From positions 186,001 through 250,000 of the forward strand of contig NZ_JAAORE010000003.1 of the NCBI RefSeq assembly GCF_017696175.1: a DNA stretch of 64,000 nucleotides, read 5' to 3'. The notes below the pieces were generated by a model. It had not been told where the DNA came from, made no database searches, and was given only the letters and a program-made list of their open reading frames with translations. Both the position numbers and the translations under genes were made by a program. The stretch's first letter is position 1, and each line of letters starts with the position of its first letter. Source of the stretch: Prochlorococcus marinus XMU1404. GTDB taxonomy: Bacteria > Cyanobacteriota > Cyanobacteriia > PCC-6307 > Cyanobiaceae. Below, piece after piece: positions 56,502 to 64,000 of this stretch.

Positions 56502-58568
56502 ATGATAAATACTAACAATCAAGAAAGTAGAGATTATAAAATCGTGGATAGTGAAGATATTAATAATAACTATTGGATTAATAGACTGTTTGCTTGGTGG
56601 AGTGGGTTTAGTTTAAGAACAAAATTATTAGCAATAGCTACTCTTGTTGTAAGTCTCTTAATGACAGGAATAACATTCTTTGCATTAAACAGTATTCAAA
56701 GAGATGCGGGAATGAATGACACTAGATACGCTCGAGATCTTGGATTATTGCTATCGGGAAATGTCACAGAATTAGTTGCTAATAATCAAAAAAAAGAAAT
56801 TTCAAATGTAGCTGAAAAGTTTTGGAGATCAAGTCGAAATTTACGTTATATATTTTTTACCGATGCTGAAGATATAGTTCAACTTGGAATACCAATTAGT
56901 GCAACTCCTACAAGTTCAGATAGTCAGTTTCAGCTTACTAGAAGATTAAAACTACCATCAGAATTGAAGAAGAGGCCCCAATTTCCACTAGTAAGACAGC
57001 ATGTTACGCCTCAAGGTCAGGTCACAGATGTATTTGTCCCAATGCTTTGGAAAGGGAAATATCTTGGAACTTTAGCTTTAGGAGTTACACCTAATAAAAA
57101 AGCCTTAGCCAGTGCAGCTTTAACAAGAGAAGTAACAATAGCAGTATTTATATCAATTTGGGTTTTAGTAATACTTGGAGCTGTATTCAATGCACTTACA
57201 ATTACTAGACCTGTAAGAGAGTTGGTAAGAGGTGTTAGAGAAATTTCAAAAGGAAACTTTAAATCCAGAATTTCTTTACCTATGACAGGAGATCTAGGAG
57301 AACTTTTAAATGGATTTAATCGAATGGCCACTCAGTTAGAAAATTATGACGAGGCAAACATTAAAGAACTTAAAGCCGCTCAAATAAAGCAGCAATCACT
57401 AATAGCTACTATGGCTGATGGTGCAATATTACTAGATTCTCAGGGAAAGATTGTACTAACTAATCCAACCGCAAAAAGATTATTCCGATGGGAAGGAAGA
57501 TTCTTAGAAGGAAAATATTTTTTAAATGAAATTCCAGAAATTTTATCTAATGACTTGCATACAAATGTAGAATCTCTCCTCAATAGAGAAAAAGAGAAGG
57601 ATGATTTGAGGTTTAGCCTAGGAGAACCTGCTAGAACTCTAAGAATTGTCTTACAATCAGTATTAGATACCAACAAAGTTGAATTAAAAGGTATAGCAGT
57701 CACAATTCAAGATCTAACAAGAGAAGTAGAATTAAATGCTGCACAAAACAGATTCATTAGTAATGTTTCTCATGAACTAAGGACACCACTTTTTAACATT
57801 AAAAGCTACGTAGAGACTTTACATGATTTAAAAGATCAGCTCACTAATGAAGAACAACTTGAATTTCTCGGAATAGCAAATTCAGAGACTGATAGGCTTA
57901 CAAGACTTGTAAATGATGTTTTAGATTTATCAAGACTTGAGTCTGGGAAAATAATTCAACTAGAGGAAATGGATATAAAACCAGCAATTGAACAGACTCT
58001 ACGAAATTACAGACTTAACGCTACAGAAAAAAATGTTTCATTGGCGCACGATATAGAAGAAACTATTCCCTCAATTCTTGGAAATTTTGATCTACTTCTA
58101 CAAGTTTTCGATAATTTATTGGGGAACGGATTGAAATTCAGTCCAAAAAACAGCAACCTTATGATAAGAGCTTATACATGGCCAGATTCTTGTCCTGCCT
58201 TCCCCCCCAGTAATAAAGATGATGGAGCTCCTCAATGTGAATTAGTTTCACCATTACCAAAAGTCAGAATTGAGATTGCTGATACAGGTTCAGGAATATC
58301 TCAAGCAGATCAAGAAAAAATATTTGACCGTTTTTATAGAGTGGAGAACGCTGTTCATACTGAGCAAGGAACAGGTTTAGGTTTATCTATAGTGCGAGGA
58401 ATAATTGAAAAACATGGAGGGGAAATTCGTATGGCTAGCGAATTAGGAGTTGGAACAACCTTTTGGTTTGATTTAGCCTTATCACAATCTGATAAAGATG
58501 AACTATTGACTCAAACAATTAAAAATAAAGATAATTTTTCAAACTCTGAAATCAGCGAAATTATCTAA
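56502..58568 (+). CDS. nblS: Sensor histidine kinase NblS (Hik33/DspA type)
   Basis: NblS is the conserved cyanobacterial light and stress kinase. In the 688 residues, membrane spans lie at about 41-63 and 212-234 around a sensor loop. HAMP (about 235-285) and PAS (about 295-405) follow. The phospho-acceptor is His424 in NVSHELRTPLFNI. The ATPase domain carries DNLLGNGLKFSP, IEIADTGSGIS and EQGTGLGLSIVRG. All catalytic boxes are intact. It overlaps the convergent kaiC by 4 bp and lies 3 bp after purD. Its family normally controls high-light genes such as hli and, in other cyanobacteria, phycobilisome turnover. Confidence 0.93.
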   Translation: MINTNNQESRDYKIVDSEDINNNYWINRLFAWWSGFSLRTKLLAIATLVVSLLMTGITFFALNSIQRDAGMNDTRYARDLGLLLSGNVTELVANNQKKEISNVAEKFWRSSRNLRYIFFTDAEDIVQLGIPISATPTSSDSQFQLTRRLKLPSELKKRPQFPLVRQHVTPQGQVTDVFVPMLWKGKYLGTLALGVTPNKKALASAALTREVTIAVFISIWVLVILGAVFNALTITRPVRELVRGVREISKGNFKSRISLPMTGDLGELLNGFNRMATQLENYDEANIKELKAAQIKQQSLIATMADGAILLDSQGKIVLTNPTAKRLFRWEGRFLEGKYFLNEIPEILSNDLHTNVESLLNREKEKDDLRFSLGEPARTLRIVLQSVLDTNKVELKGIAVTIQDLTREVELNAAQNRFISNVSHELRTPLFNIKSYVETLHDLKDQLTNEEQLEFLGIANSETDRLTRLVNDVLDLSRLESGKIIQLEEMDIKPAIEQTLRNYRLNATEKNVSLAHDIEETIPSILGNFDLLLQVFDNLLGNGLKFSPKNSNLMIRAYTWPDSCPAFPPSNKDDGAPQCELVSPLPKVRIEIADTGSGISQADQEKIFDRFYRVENAVHTEQGTGLGLSIVRGIIEKHGGEIRMASELGVGTTFWFDLALSQSDKDELLTQTIKNKDNFSNSEISEII

Positions 58569-60094
58569 ATACTATCAACACCTTTAAAAACATTTTGAAC
58601 ATTTTGATCAGGAATAACTCTATGGGGGGCGCCACTAAATATTTGTTCAAAATTAGAAAAAGAATCTTTTATTTCAGGACCCTTATTTGTAATAATAAAT
58701 TCTCTAATTCGTTTATCATGCCATGAACCTCGCATTTTAAAGACATTTAAAGCTCTAGCCATCTCTCCCTTAATTTCAACATATTGGAGCAAAAGTATAG
58801 TATCAGTAATTGTTGAGATATGAGAATCAGTAATAGAATGACTTCCCATGAATTCCTCTGCAGTATTAGTAAAAAATCCTGCTATTTCCTCTTGTTTTGT
58901 ATAACCTGTGACTGCAATTACAAATTGTCTAAATGCATTCAAACTCACGCCTCGTGCTAGTGCCGAGAGAGAATCTATAGCCATTCTCTTTGGTTTAAAT
59001 TGATTAATTTGTGTTTTTATGATTTGTAAGTGGTCTTCCAATCCAGTTGATTCAGGATATGCACAAATAATCTTTAATAATCCATCACTTTCCATCTTTT
59101 CAAAGTCTATTCCCCAACTAGTGGCATTCCTAAGTAATTGAGCCCTAGATTCTTCATAGGCGAAAAGTATTGCTCTTTCGCTATTGTTATATGCATCTTC
59201 TACAAATTTTGAGACTAACATCGTCTTACCAGTTCCAGTAGCTCCTGTAGCGAGGATAATGGAATCTTGGAAGTAGCCTCCTCCGCACATATCATCGAGA
59301 TCTTTAACTCCAGAACTAATTCTAATATTTGAAGATCTTTGCGTAAGTCTCATCGCTCCAAGGGCAAAAACACTTATCCCATCCATTCCCATTGTGAATG
59401 GATATTCACCTTTCATATGAACAGTACCTCTCAATTTGAGAACTTCTAAAGTTCTTCTTCTTTTCTCAGACTCCAAAACATTTCTTAATAAGACAACATT
59501 ATCAGAAACAAATTCTTCTACTCCATATCTAGCAATAGGTCCGTAATCATCGACCCTTTCTGTAGTCATAACTGTTGTAACACCTATTTCCTTCAATCTC
59601 GCTATTAGCCGGAATATTTCTCGTCTAACAACATAAATAGCATCATATTGTTGAAAAACGGCAGTTATTGAATCTATTGCAACTCTTTTAGCTTTATATT
59701 TCCTTATTGCGTAACTAATTCTCTCAATAAGACCAGATAAGTCAAAGTTCCCAGCAACATCTTGACCGTCAGGATCAGGAGAAGCATCTAATATAAATAG
59801 CTTATTTTGATCAATTAATTCTTGTAAATCCCATCCGAAGCTAGCAGCATTTCTAATTATGTCCAAAGGCGACTCCTCAAAAGTAACGAAGATTCCAGGC
59901 TCATCAAAATTGCAAATGCCATGATGTAGATATTGAAGAGAAAAAACAGTTTTACCAGTCCCTGATGTACCACTAATTAACGTACTTCGAGATACAGGCA
60001 ACCCACCTCTACAAACATCATCAAAGCCCTCTATGCCAGTAGGTAATTTTTGTACTTGCATTTTATTTGATTTACCAAATTTCTTATCTTTCAT
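58565..60094 (-). CDS. kaiC: Circadian clock ATPase/kinase KaiC
   Basis: KaiC is the timekeeping double ATPase. The 509 residues contain two RecA-like domains, with Walker A motifs GTSGTGKT (CI, near 42-49) and GATGTGKT (CII, near 284-291). Catalytic Glu pairs lie in TFEES and AYEES. The phosphorylation pair is kept, with Ser427 and Thr428 in SHISTITD. The C-terminal segment GPEIKDSFSNFEQIFSG, which KaiA binds in other species, is still present, but the tail after it is short. kaiB follows upstream. No kaiA is in the window. It is convergent with nblS (4-bp overlap). Confidence 0.97.
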   Translation of the reverse strand: MKDKKFGKSNKMQVQKLPTGIEGFDDVCRGGLPVSRSTLISGTSGTGKTVFSLQYLHHGICNFDEPGIFVTFEESPLDIIRNAASFGWDLQELIDQNKLFILDASPDPDGQDVAGNFDLSGLIERISYAIRKYKAKRVAIDSITAVFQQYDAIYVVRREIFRLIARLKEIGVTTVMTTERVDDYGPIARYGVEEFVSDNVVLLRNVLESEKRRRTLEVLKLRGTVHMKGEYPFTMGMDGISVFALGAMRLTQRSSNIRISSGVKDLDDMCGGGYFQDSIILATGATGTGKTMLVSKFVEDAYNNSERAILFAYEESRAQLLRNATSWGIDFEKMESDGLLKIICAYPESTGLEDHLQIIKTQINQFKPKRMAIDSLSALARGVSLNAFRQFVIAVTGYTKQEEIAGFFTNTAEEFMGSHSITDSHISTITDTILLLQYVEIKGEMARALNVFKMRGSWHDKRIREFIITNKGPEIKDSFSNFEQIFSGAPHRVIPDQNVQNVFKGVDSI

Positions 60095-60167
60095 AATTTT
60101 GTGCTAGAGAAACCTAAATAAAAAATAAACATGTAATTTATCTTGAGTTAATAAAGTTTTCTATATG

Positions 60168-60485
60168 TTATTTATCTCCACTATATTCAGTTTCAGTTAA
60201 TTCATCAAAAAGTAGATCTAAACCGATTAAAACTTTTTCTCTATCAGACAAGTCACCAATTATTTTTCTAACTGGTGGGGGTAAAATTTTAGCTAAAGTT
60301 GGGGTAGCCAAAATCTTGTCTTCCTCTGCAAGTTGTGGTTGTTTCAATACATCGATAACCTTCAAAGCATAAACTCCTTTAAATTCATTTTCTAAAATTT
60401 CCCTTAAAGTATTTAAAGCTCTCATAGAGTTAGGAGTATTTCCAGCGACATAGAGTTTTAAAATATATGTTTTTCTTGCGGCCAT
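60168..60485 (-). CDS. kaiB: Circadian clock protein KaiB
   Basis: KaiB is the fold-switching clock protein that binds the KaiC CI ring. From the ATG ending at 60485 it has 105 residues. It starts [20 protein letters not shown], followed by [20 protein letters not shown] and the conserved [20 protein letters not shown]. The upstream frame to 60563 is open but not KaiB-like. It lies 73 bp before kaiC in the same direction, so both share a transcript. rplU lies divergently 143 bp away, where kaiA stands in relatives that keep it. Confidence 0.96.
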   Translation of the reverse strand: MAARKTYILKLYVAGNTPNSMRALNTLREILENEFKGVYALKVIDVLKQPQLAEEDKILATPTLAKILPPPVRKIIGDLSDREKVLIGLDLLFDELTETEYSGDK

Positions 60486-60590
60486 TTTATGGTTCCTCGA
60501 ATGAATATGTAAGATTTTAAAAAACCCTTGACTTATTACACTACAAGATAAGAAAATAAACAAACAATAGTGATTGCTTATTTGGCTTAA

Positions 60591-60607
60591 TCAAATTTTA
60601 AATTTGA
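60591..60607. repeat. 17-bp palindrome between kaiB and rplU
   Basis: TCAAATTT and AAATTTGA flank a single T, 22 bp before the rplU ATG. GGC stands just outside on the left and GCC on the right, offset by the four bases TTAA, so a longer imperfect hairpin is possible. It may be an operator or a leader structure for the L21 transcript, or part of the divergent control region. Confidence 0.5.
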
Positions 60608-60628
60608 GCCTTATAGCGTCTTTAATAT

Positions 60629-61069
60629 ATGACAAATTCTAAAAACTCCTCCAACAATTCTTCTGAAAATGATGAATTGTACGCAATAGCAGAAACTTCA
60701 GGCCAACAATTTTGGTTCGAAGTTAATAGATACTACGACATAGACAGGTTAAATGCTAAAGAAAAAGATAAAATAACATTAGAAAAAGTTTTACTTTTAA
60801 AGGATAAAAATTCAATCACAATTGGGAAACCTTACGTAAAGGATGCAAAAATTGAATTAGAAGTTGTTTCGCATAAAAGAGATAAAAAAATTCTTGTCTA
60901 CAAAATGCGTCCCAAAAAAAAGACAAGAAGAAAGATGGGCCATAGACAAGAACTCACAAGAGTTATGGTAAAATCTATATCAATAGGTAAAAGTGCTCCT
61001 AAGTCTTCTTCAAAAAAAGAAACTGTTAAAAAGGAAACTAAACCAAAATCTGAAAAATCTACAAATTAA
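60629..61069 (+). CDS. rplU: 50S ribosomal protein L21
   Basis: L21 binds 23S rRNA. The 146-residue protein has ELYAIAETSGQQFWFEVNRY (about 15-34), ITIGKPYVKDAKIELEVVSH and the basic end RPKKKTRRKMGHRQELTRV. A Ser/Asn-rich N-terminal tail of about 15 residues and a lysine-rich C-terminal extension of about 30 residues go beyond the bacterial core, as is common in picocyanobacteria. It starts at ATG and lies 9 bp before rpmA in the standard ribosomal pair. Confidence 0.97.
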   Translation: MTNSKNSSNNSSENDELYAIAETSGQQFWFEVNRYYDIDRLNAKEKDKITLEKVLLLKDKNSITIGKPYVKDAKIELEVVSHKRDKKILVYKMRPKKKTRRKMGHRQELTRVMVKSISIGKSAPKSSSKKETVKKETKPKSEKSTN

Positions 61070-61078
61070 ACATTTCTA

Positions 61079-61339
61079 ATGGCACATAAAAAGGGTACAG
61101 GTTCTACAAGAAACGGTAGAGATTCAAATTCCAAAAGACTGGGGGTAAAAGCATACGGTGGAGAGAAAGTAACTGCAGGTTCAATTTTAATTCGCCAAAG
61201 AGGAACATCCTTTTTGCCAGGAATCAATGTTGGCAAAGGAAAAGATGACACTCTTTTTGCACTCAAAGAAGGAACTGTGAGTTTTGAAAGCATTAAAAGA
61301 AATTTGAGAAATAGAAAAAGAGTTAATGTAGTTATTTAA
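61079..61339 (+). CDS. rpmA: 50S ribosomal protein L27
   Basis: L27 reaches the peptidyl-transferase centre. The 86-residue protein starts [20 protein letters not shown], with no cleavable leader before it, and has [20 protein letters not shown] and [20 protein letters not shown]. It follows rplU by 9 bp. Its last 8 bp overlap the convergent methyltransferase gene. The call is secure. Confidence 0.98.
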   Translation: MAHKKGTGSTRNGRDSNSKRLGVKAYGGEKVTAGSILIRQRGTSFLPGINVGKGKDDTLFALKEGTVSFESIKRNLRNRKRVNVVI

Positions 61340-62072
61340 TTTTCTTATAAGCTCTTGTAGTTATAAGAATAGGGTGAAAAACTTCTAAAAACGTTGATTG
61401 AAGTGTATTAAAAAACTTTTCAACAATTTGAACATCGTCAATGTGGAAAGGATATTCATTTTTTTCTCCTTTATAGAAATACCAATTAAATAAAGCAATA
61501 GAATTAGAATCCATAAAATCATTAAAAATCTCAATTTGAGAAGCTGGATCAGCAAGATGTTCCAAAACATCGAGGCAAATTATCGTATCGAATTTTGTTA
61601 TTTGTGTATCTTTAATTGTCTTGCAAAAAGTAAGTTTTTTTTCGACTCCTAATTTCTTAGCCCTATATTCAACAAAGTTTCTATTTGTTTTATTAATATC
61701 TACAAAAAAAACATGCTCAACTTTTGAAGACATCGCATTAGCTAAGGCATGTGTGCCAATCCCTCCTCCAAAATCTAAAACTAAATCTCTAGAAAATCTT
61801 TGCTGAAGTTTTAAAGTATCAGCGATATAATCCTTGCTTGTAATATGCCACGCAGCTAAATCAGCTACATGCCGATCTCCAACAATCTCAGTATAAAAAT
61901 CTGAAACATCTCCTAACGCATCTCCAGGATGTGAATTTGCCAAATTCATCTTTGCATTTGAAAGAAATTCATCTAAATCGCATTCTTTAATAGATAAATA
62001 TTCGATTAAATGTGATTTCAAATTGAAAGCATTATTTAAAAACTCCTTTAATATAAAATTATTCTTTTTCAA
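61332..62072 (-). CDS. SAM-dependent methyltransferase, unknown substrate
   Basis: A class I methyltransferase of 246 residues. The cofactor motif is [18 protein letters not shown] (about 100-117), with the acidic partner [10 protein letters not shown] and the post-motif [13 protein letters not shown]. About 95 helical residues precede it ([16 protein letters not shown]). The substrate is unknown; the DVLEHL segment is common to small-molecule and biosynthetic methylases. The start is TTG. It overlaps rpmA by 8 bp tail to tail and is divergent from truB. No pathway neighbour is evident. Confidence 0.82.
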   Translation of the reverse strand: MKKNNFILKEFLNNAFNLKSHLIEYLSIKECDLDEFLSNAKMNLANSHPGDALGDVSDFYTEIVGDRHVADLAAWHITSKDYIADTLKLQQRFSRDLVLDFGGGIGTHALANAMSSKVEHVFFVDINKTNRNFVEYRAKKLGVEKKLTFCKTIKDTQITKFDTIICLDVLEHLADPASQIEIFNDFMDSNSIALFNWYFYKGEKNEYPFHIDDVQIVEKFFNTLQSTFLEVFHPILITTRAYKKIK

Positions 62073-62148
62073 TTTCTTACTTCAAATCTCTAATACAAAA
62101 ATCATAGGATGTTGGTAAATCTTTCTCAAAATATTCTTAATATTAAAA

Positions 62149-63072
62149 ATGGAAACTAAGGATGGATTCTTAATAATCAATAAAGAAAAAGGTTGTACAT
62201 CTCATGATTGCGTTAAACAAATACGCAACTTATTAAATACAAAAAAAGTTGGCCATGCAGGAACTCTTGATCCAGAAGTTACAGGAATATTACCAATTGC
62301 CATAGGCAGTGCAACAAGATTTATTCAATATCTTCCCCAGGGGAAAACTTATATTGGACAAATTAAATTAGGTATTAGAACAAGTACTGATGATATTCAT
62401 GGCAAAATAATAAACCGAAAAGATTGGCCTAAAATCAGTAATAAGAAATTAGATCAATATTTAAATAAATTCAGAGGAATAATTAAACAAGTTCCGCCAA
62501 AAGTATCTAGTGTACATGTCAATGGAGAGAGAGCATATAAAAAATCTTTTAAAAATGAAAATTTTGAATTAGAACCAAGAAAAGTAACAATAGACGAACT
62601 CCTTTTAATAAAATGGGACCAAATAAATGGAATCATAGAAATAAAAATCAAATGTTCCGCTGGTACATATATAAGATCAATTGCAAGAGATGTAGGTGAA
62701 ATTCTTAATTCCGAAGGTTGTCTTCTACAACTAAAAAGAGTTTCAGCTTGCGGCTTTGATGAACAAAACTCTATTAAAATATCTGACATTGAAAAAGATA
62801 AAGGCAAAAAAAACGCAACAAATTATATTATTCCGACACTCTCTGCTCTCAATCACATTTCAACATTAGTCTTAAATAAAGAAGAAGAAATAAATTTTTG
62901 GCGAACTGGAAGAGCTATTAAAGTTAATACAAGTTACTTAAATAAAAGCAAATTTTTTGATTATAAGAGACCCATAAAGGTAGTGGACAAAAGAAAAGCT
63001 CTTCTTGGTATAGGCTTTTTTAATAAAGAACAAACTGATATAAATCCAAAATTGGTCCTTAATGCAAAATAA
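62149..63072 (+). CDS. truB: tRNA pseudouridine-55 synthase
   Basis: TruB makes pseudouridine 55 in the T loop of tRNAs. The 307-residue enzyme has [20 protein letters not shown] and the catalytic Asp in [18 protein letters not shown] (about 35-52). It also has [36 protein letters not shown] and [16 protein letters not shown]. The start is ATG. It is divergent from the methyltransferase gene and convergent with the SpoIID gene (4 bp apart). The call is secure. Confidence 0.96.
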   Translation: METKDGFLIINKEKGCTSHDCVKQIRNLLNTKKVGHAGTLDPEVTGILPIAIGSATRFIQYLPQGKTYIGQIKLGIRTSTDDIHGKIINRKDWPKISNKKLDQYLNKFRGIIKQVPPKVSSVHVNGERAYKKSFKNENFELEPRKVTIDELLLIKWDQINGIIEIKIKCSAGTYIRSIARDVGEILNSEGCLLQLKRVSACGFDEQNSIKISDIEKDKGKKNATNYIIPTLSALNHISTLVLNKEEEINFWRTGRAIKVNTSYLNKSKFFDYKRPIKVVDKRKALLGIGFFNKEQTDINPKLVLNAK

Positions 63073-63076
63073 TTTT

Positions 63077-64000
63077 TTATAAAAAATATTTTTTAAACGG
63101 TTTTATTTCAACTCCCTTATAAAAATGTTTTAGGATGGCATTTGCTTTTAGTCCCTTATTTGCCATATATTTAGCACCCCATTGACTCATCCCCACACCG
63201 TGACCAGATCCATATCCCGAAACTACTAAAATTTTGTCTGAAGATGATGAATTAAGATTATTTCTTGGAACTAATAATCTTTGACCTATATTTATTAATG
63301 ATGAATTTTTAATATTATTTAAGGCAACTATTGCTTCAACACTTACATCATATTGATCAGCTATAAGTATCAAGGTATCTCCAACTCGAACTATATGGGT
63401 AAGAGGTTCATTTTCTGATGAATTTGTTGAAAATAATTTAAGGCTTTCATCACTAGATTTATTTTCATTATCTTCGATAAATTTAAATCTTACTAAAGTG
63501 CTTTTAAGGTTCATTTTTTTTCGAATATCAACTCCTGAAATTTGATCAGTTCCAAATTCACCATGAATTCTTACATTTTTTACTCGACCCGTACTTGTTA
63601 CATTTAAAATTTCAATTTTGTTAATTCCTCCAATGTTTGGGAATAGATTTTGCAATTGAGACTTTGAGAATTTCTTATTCCATCGAAGTTTTGGATTATT
63701 TTTATCAAAGTCTTTAACACTTGATAAATATGGATATTTATTTTTCCATACATCTTGGCTATTTTCTGTCATGCCAGCCGAACTACTATGAAATAAAGAA
63801 TTAATTAATTTGTTTTTATATGTCAAAACTAATGATCTTGTACTATTTACTGCTCTTTTAGTTCTATGCGTCCCGGCCTCTAGTCCAATGTAGACTTGAT
63901 TCTTATTTGTCGAATCAATATCGTAAAGAGAATTTCCTTTTTGCTTCAAGGCATAAGTTCTTGATGCAATAGCTTGAGCTTTTAATGCTTCTAGAGGCCA
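63077..64000 (-). CDS. SpoIID/LytB-domain protein with internal LysM, partial (continues past right edge)
   Basis: The coding frame is open to base 64000. Its first visible residues, WPLEALKAQAIASRTYAL, are the core motif of the SpoIID amidase-enhancer family. The C-terminal part carries VVSGYGSGHGVGMSQWGAKY and ILKHFYKGVEIKPF, the other SpoIID signature. Between them is a LysM repeat (HIVRVGDTLILIADQYDVSV, then INIGQRLLVPRNN), which would bind peptidoglycan. The usual role is a lytic transglycosylase or cell-wall remodelling factor. The N-terminus, including any signal peptide, is outside the window. A TTG at 63949 is internal and not the start. Confidence 0.88.
   Translation of the reverse strand, partial: WPLEALKAQAIASRTYALKQKGNSLYDIDSTNKNQVYIGLEAGTHRTKRAVNSTRSLVLTYKNKLINSLFHSSSAGMTENSQDVWKNKYPYLSSVKDFDKNNPKLRWNKKFSKSQLQNLFPNIGGINKIEILNVTSTGRVKNVRIHGEFGTDQISGVDIRKKMNLKSTLVRFKFIEDNENKSSDESLKLFSTNSSENEPLTHIVRVGDTLILIADQYDVSVEAIVALNNIKNSSLINIGQRLLVPRNNLNSSSSDKILVVSGYGSGHGVGMSQWGAKYMANKGLKANAILKHFYKGVEIKPFKKYFL

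Noticed and set aside
60486-60563. In-frame extension of kaiB by 26 residues
   Set aside because: The extension is unlike KaiB; the internal ATG gives the standard MAARK start and a normal 105-residue length.
1-64000. CRISPR arrays, insertion sequences, prophage genes, rRNA genes, tmRNA or RNase P RNA
   Set aside because: No regularly spaced repeats, transposase, integrase or capsid-like frames were seen, nor the conserved cores of these RNAs. tRNA-Leu, -His and -Gly show no att-like duplication of their 3' ends nearby.

Overview
The window is an ordinary-looking, very AT-rich (about 70 % A+T by eye) stretch of a streamlined cyanobacterial chromosome. The gene set points to a high-light Prochlorococcus or a very close relative. 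It holds kaiB and kaiC next to rplU with no kaiA, a nickel superoxide dismutase with its maturation protease and nickel permease, an NblS kinase, a ClpR/ClpP pair, an Hli protein, a cyanobacterial ZipN/Ftn2 division protein and several cyanobacteria-only DUF families. Intergenic gaps are tiny, many neighbours overlap, and there is no transposon, integrase, phage gene or CRISPR array.

Layout. 0-9.5 kb: ffh (partial, runs off the left edge), zipN, pdhA, a group 2 sigma factor, nnr, mnmA, lnt. 9.6-12 kb: an FKBP isomerase and the Ni-SOD cluster sodN-sodX-sodT. 11.8-15 kb (minus strand): trpC, lpdA and a SpoU rRNA methylase. 15-20 kb: murA, three unlisted tiny membrane ORFs, tRNA-Leu(CAA) fused to the leader of argD, folC. 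19.6-22.2 kb: an FAD oxidoreductase and a cytosine-deaminase-like hydrolase. 22.3-28.3 kb: tRNA-His, miaB, ddl, a small membrane protein, ftsQ, ftsZ, the SRP RNA (minus strand) and panB. 28.4-34.8 kb: a TM2 protein, hemW, a PIN-TRAM membrane protein, clpR-clpP, ilvC, cobD. 34.8-36.6 kb: a cluster of very small proteins (an Hli plus four orphans) and HU. 36.6-39.3 kb: the largest gap, glgX and tRNA-Gly. 39.4-43.6 kb: a GPH sugar permease, an MlaE-type ABC permease, DUF3119, DUF3086, plsY. 43.6-48.8 kb: pyrF, tyrS, DUF1825, a GIY-YIG-like protein, pepA, msrA. 48.8-54.3 kb: a compact envelope operon, omp85-lpxC-fabZ-lpxA-lpxB. 54.3-58.6 kb: purC, purD, nblS. 58.6-64 kb: kaiC and kaiB against rplU and rpmA, a methyltransferase, truB and a partial SpoIID/LysM protein that runs off the right edge.

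How it fits together. The window links cell division (ZipN, FtsQ, FtsZ with its conserved C-terminal tail), outer-membrane construction (lipid A enzymes, Omp85, Lnt), the signal recognition particle (Ffh and its RNA), central carbon metabolism (PDH E1-alpha and E3, GlgX), and the reduced KaiBC timer.

The most useful observations are: (1) sodX and the SpoU methylase both have conserved N-terminal coding sequence but no ATG, GTG or TTG to start it, so a rare start (ATT or ATA) is implied; (2) a pair of ATGA-overlapping 35- and 36-residue membrane ORFs, plus two more single-helix micro-ORFs, sit in gaps that otherwise look empty; (3) argD begins six bases after a tRNA and must lack a normal ribosome-binding leader once the tRNA is cut out; (4) perfect AT-rich palindromes lie before ftsZ and rplU. 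No large novel system was found; most of the window is core genome.
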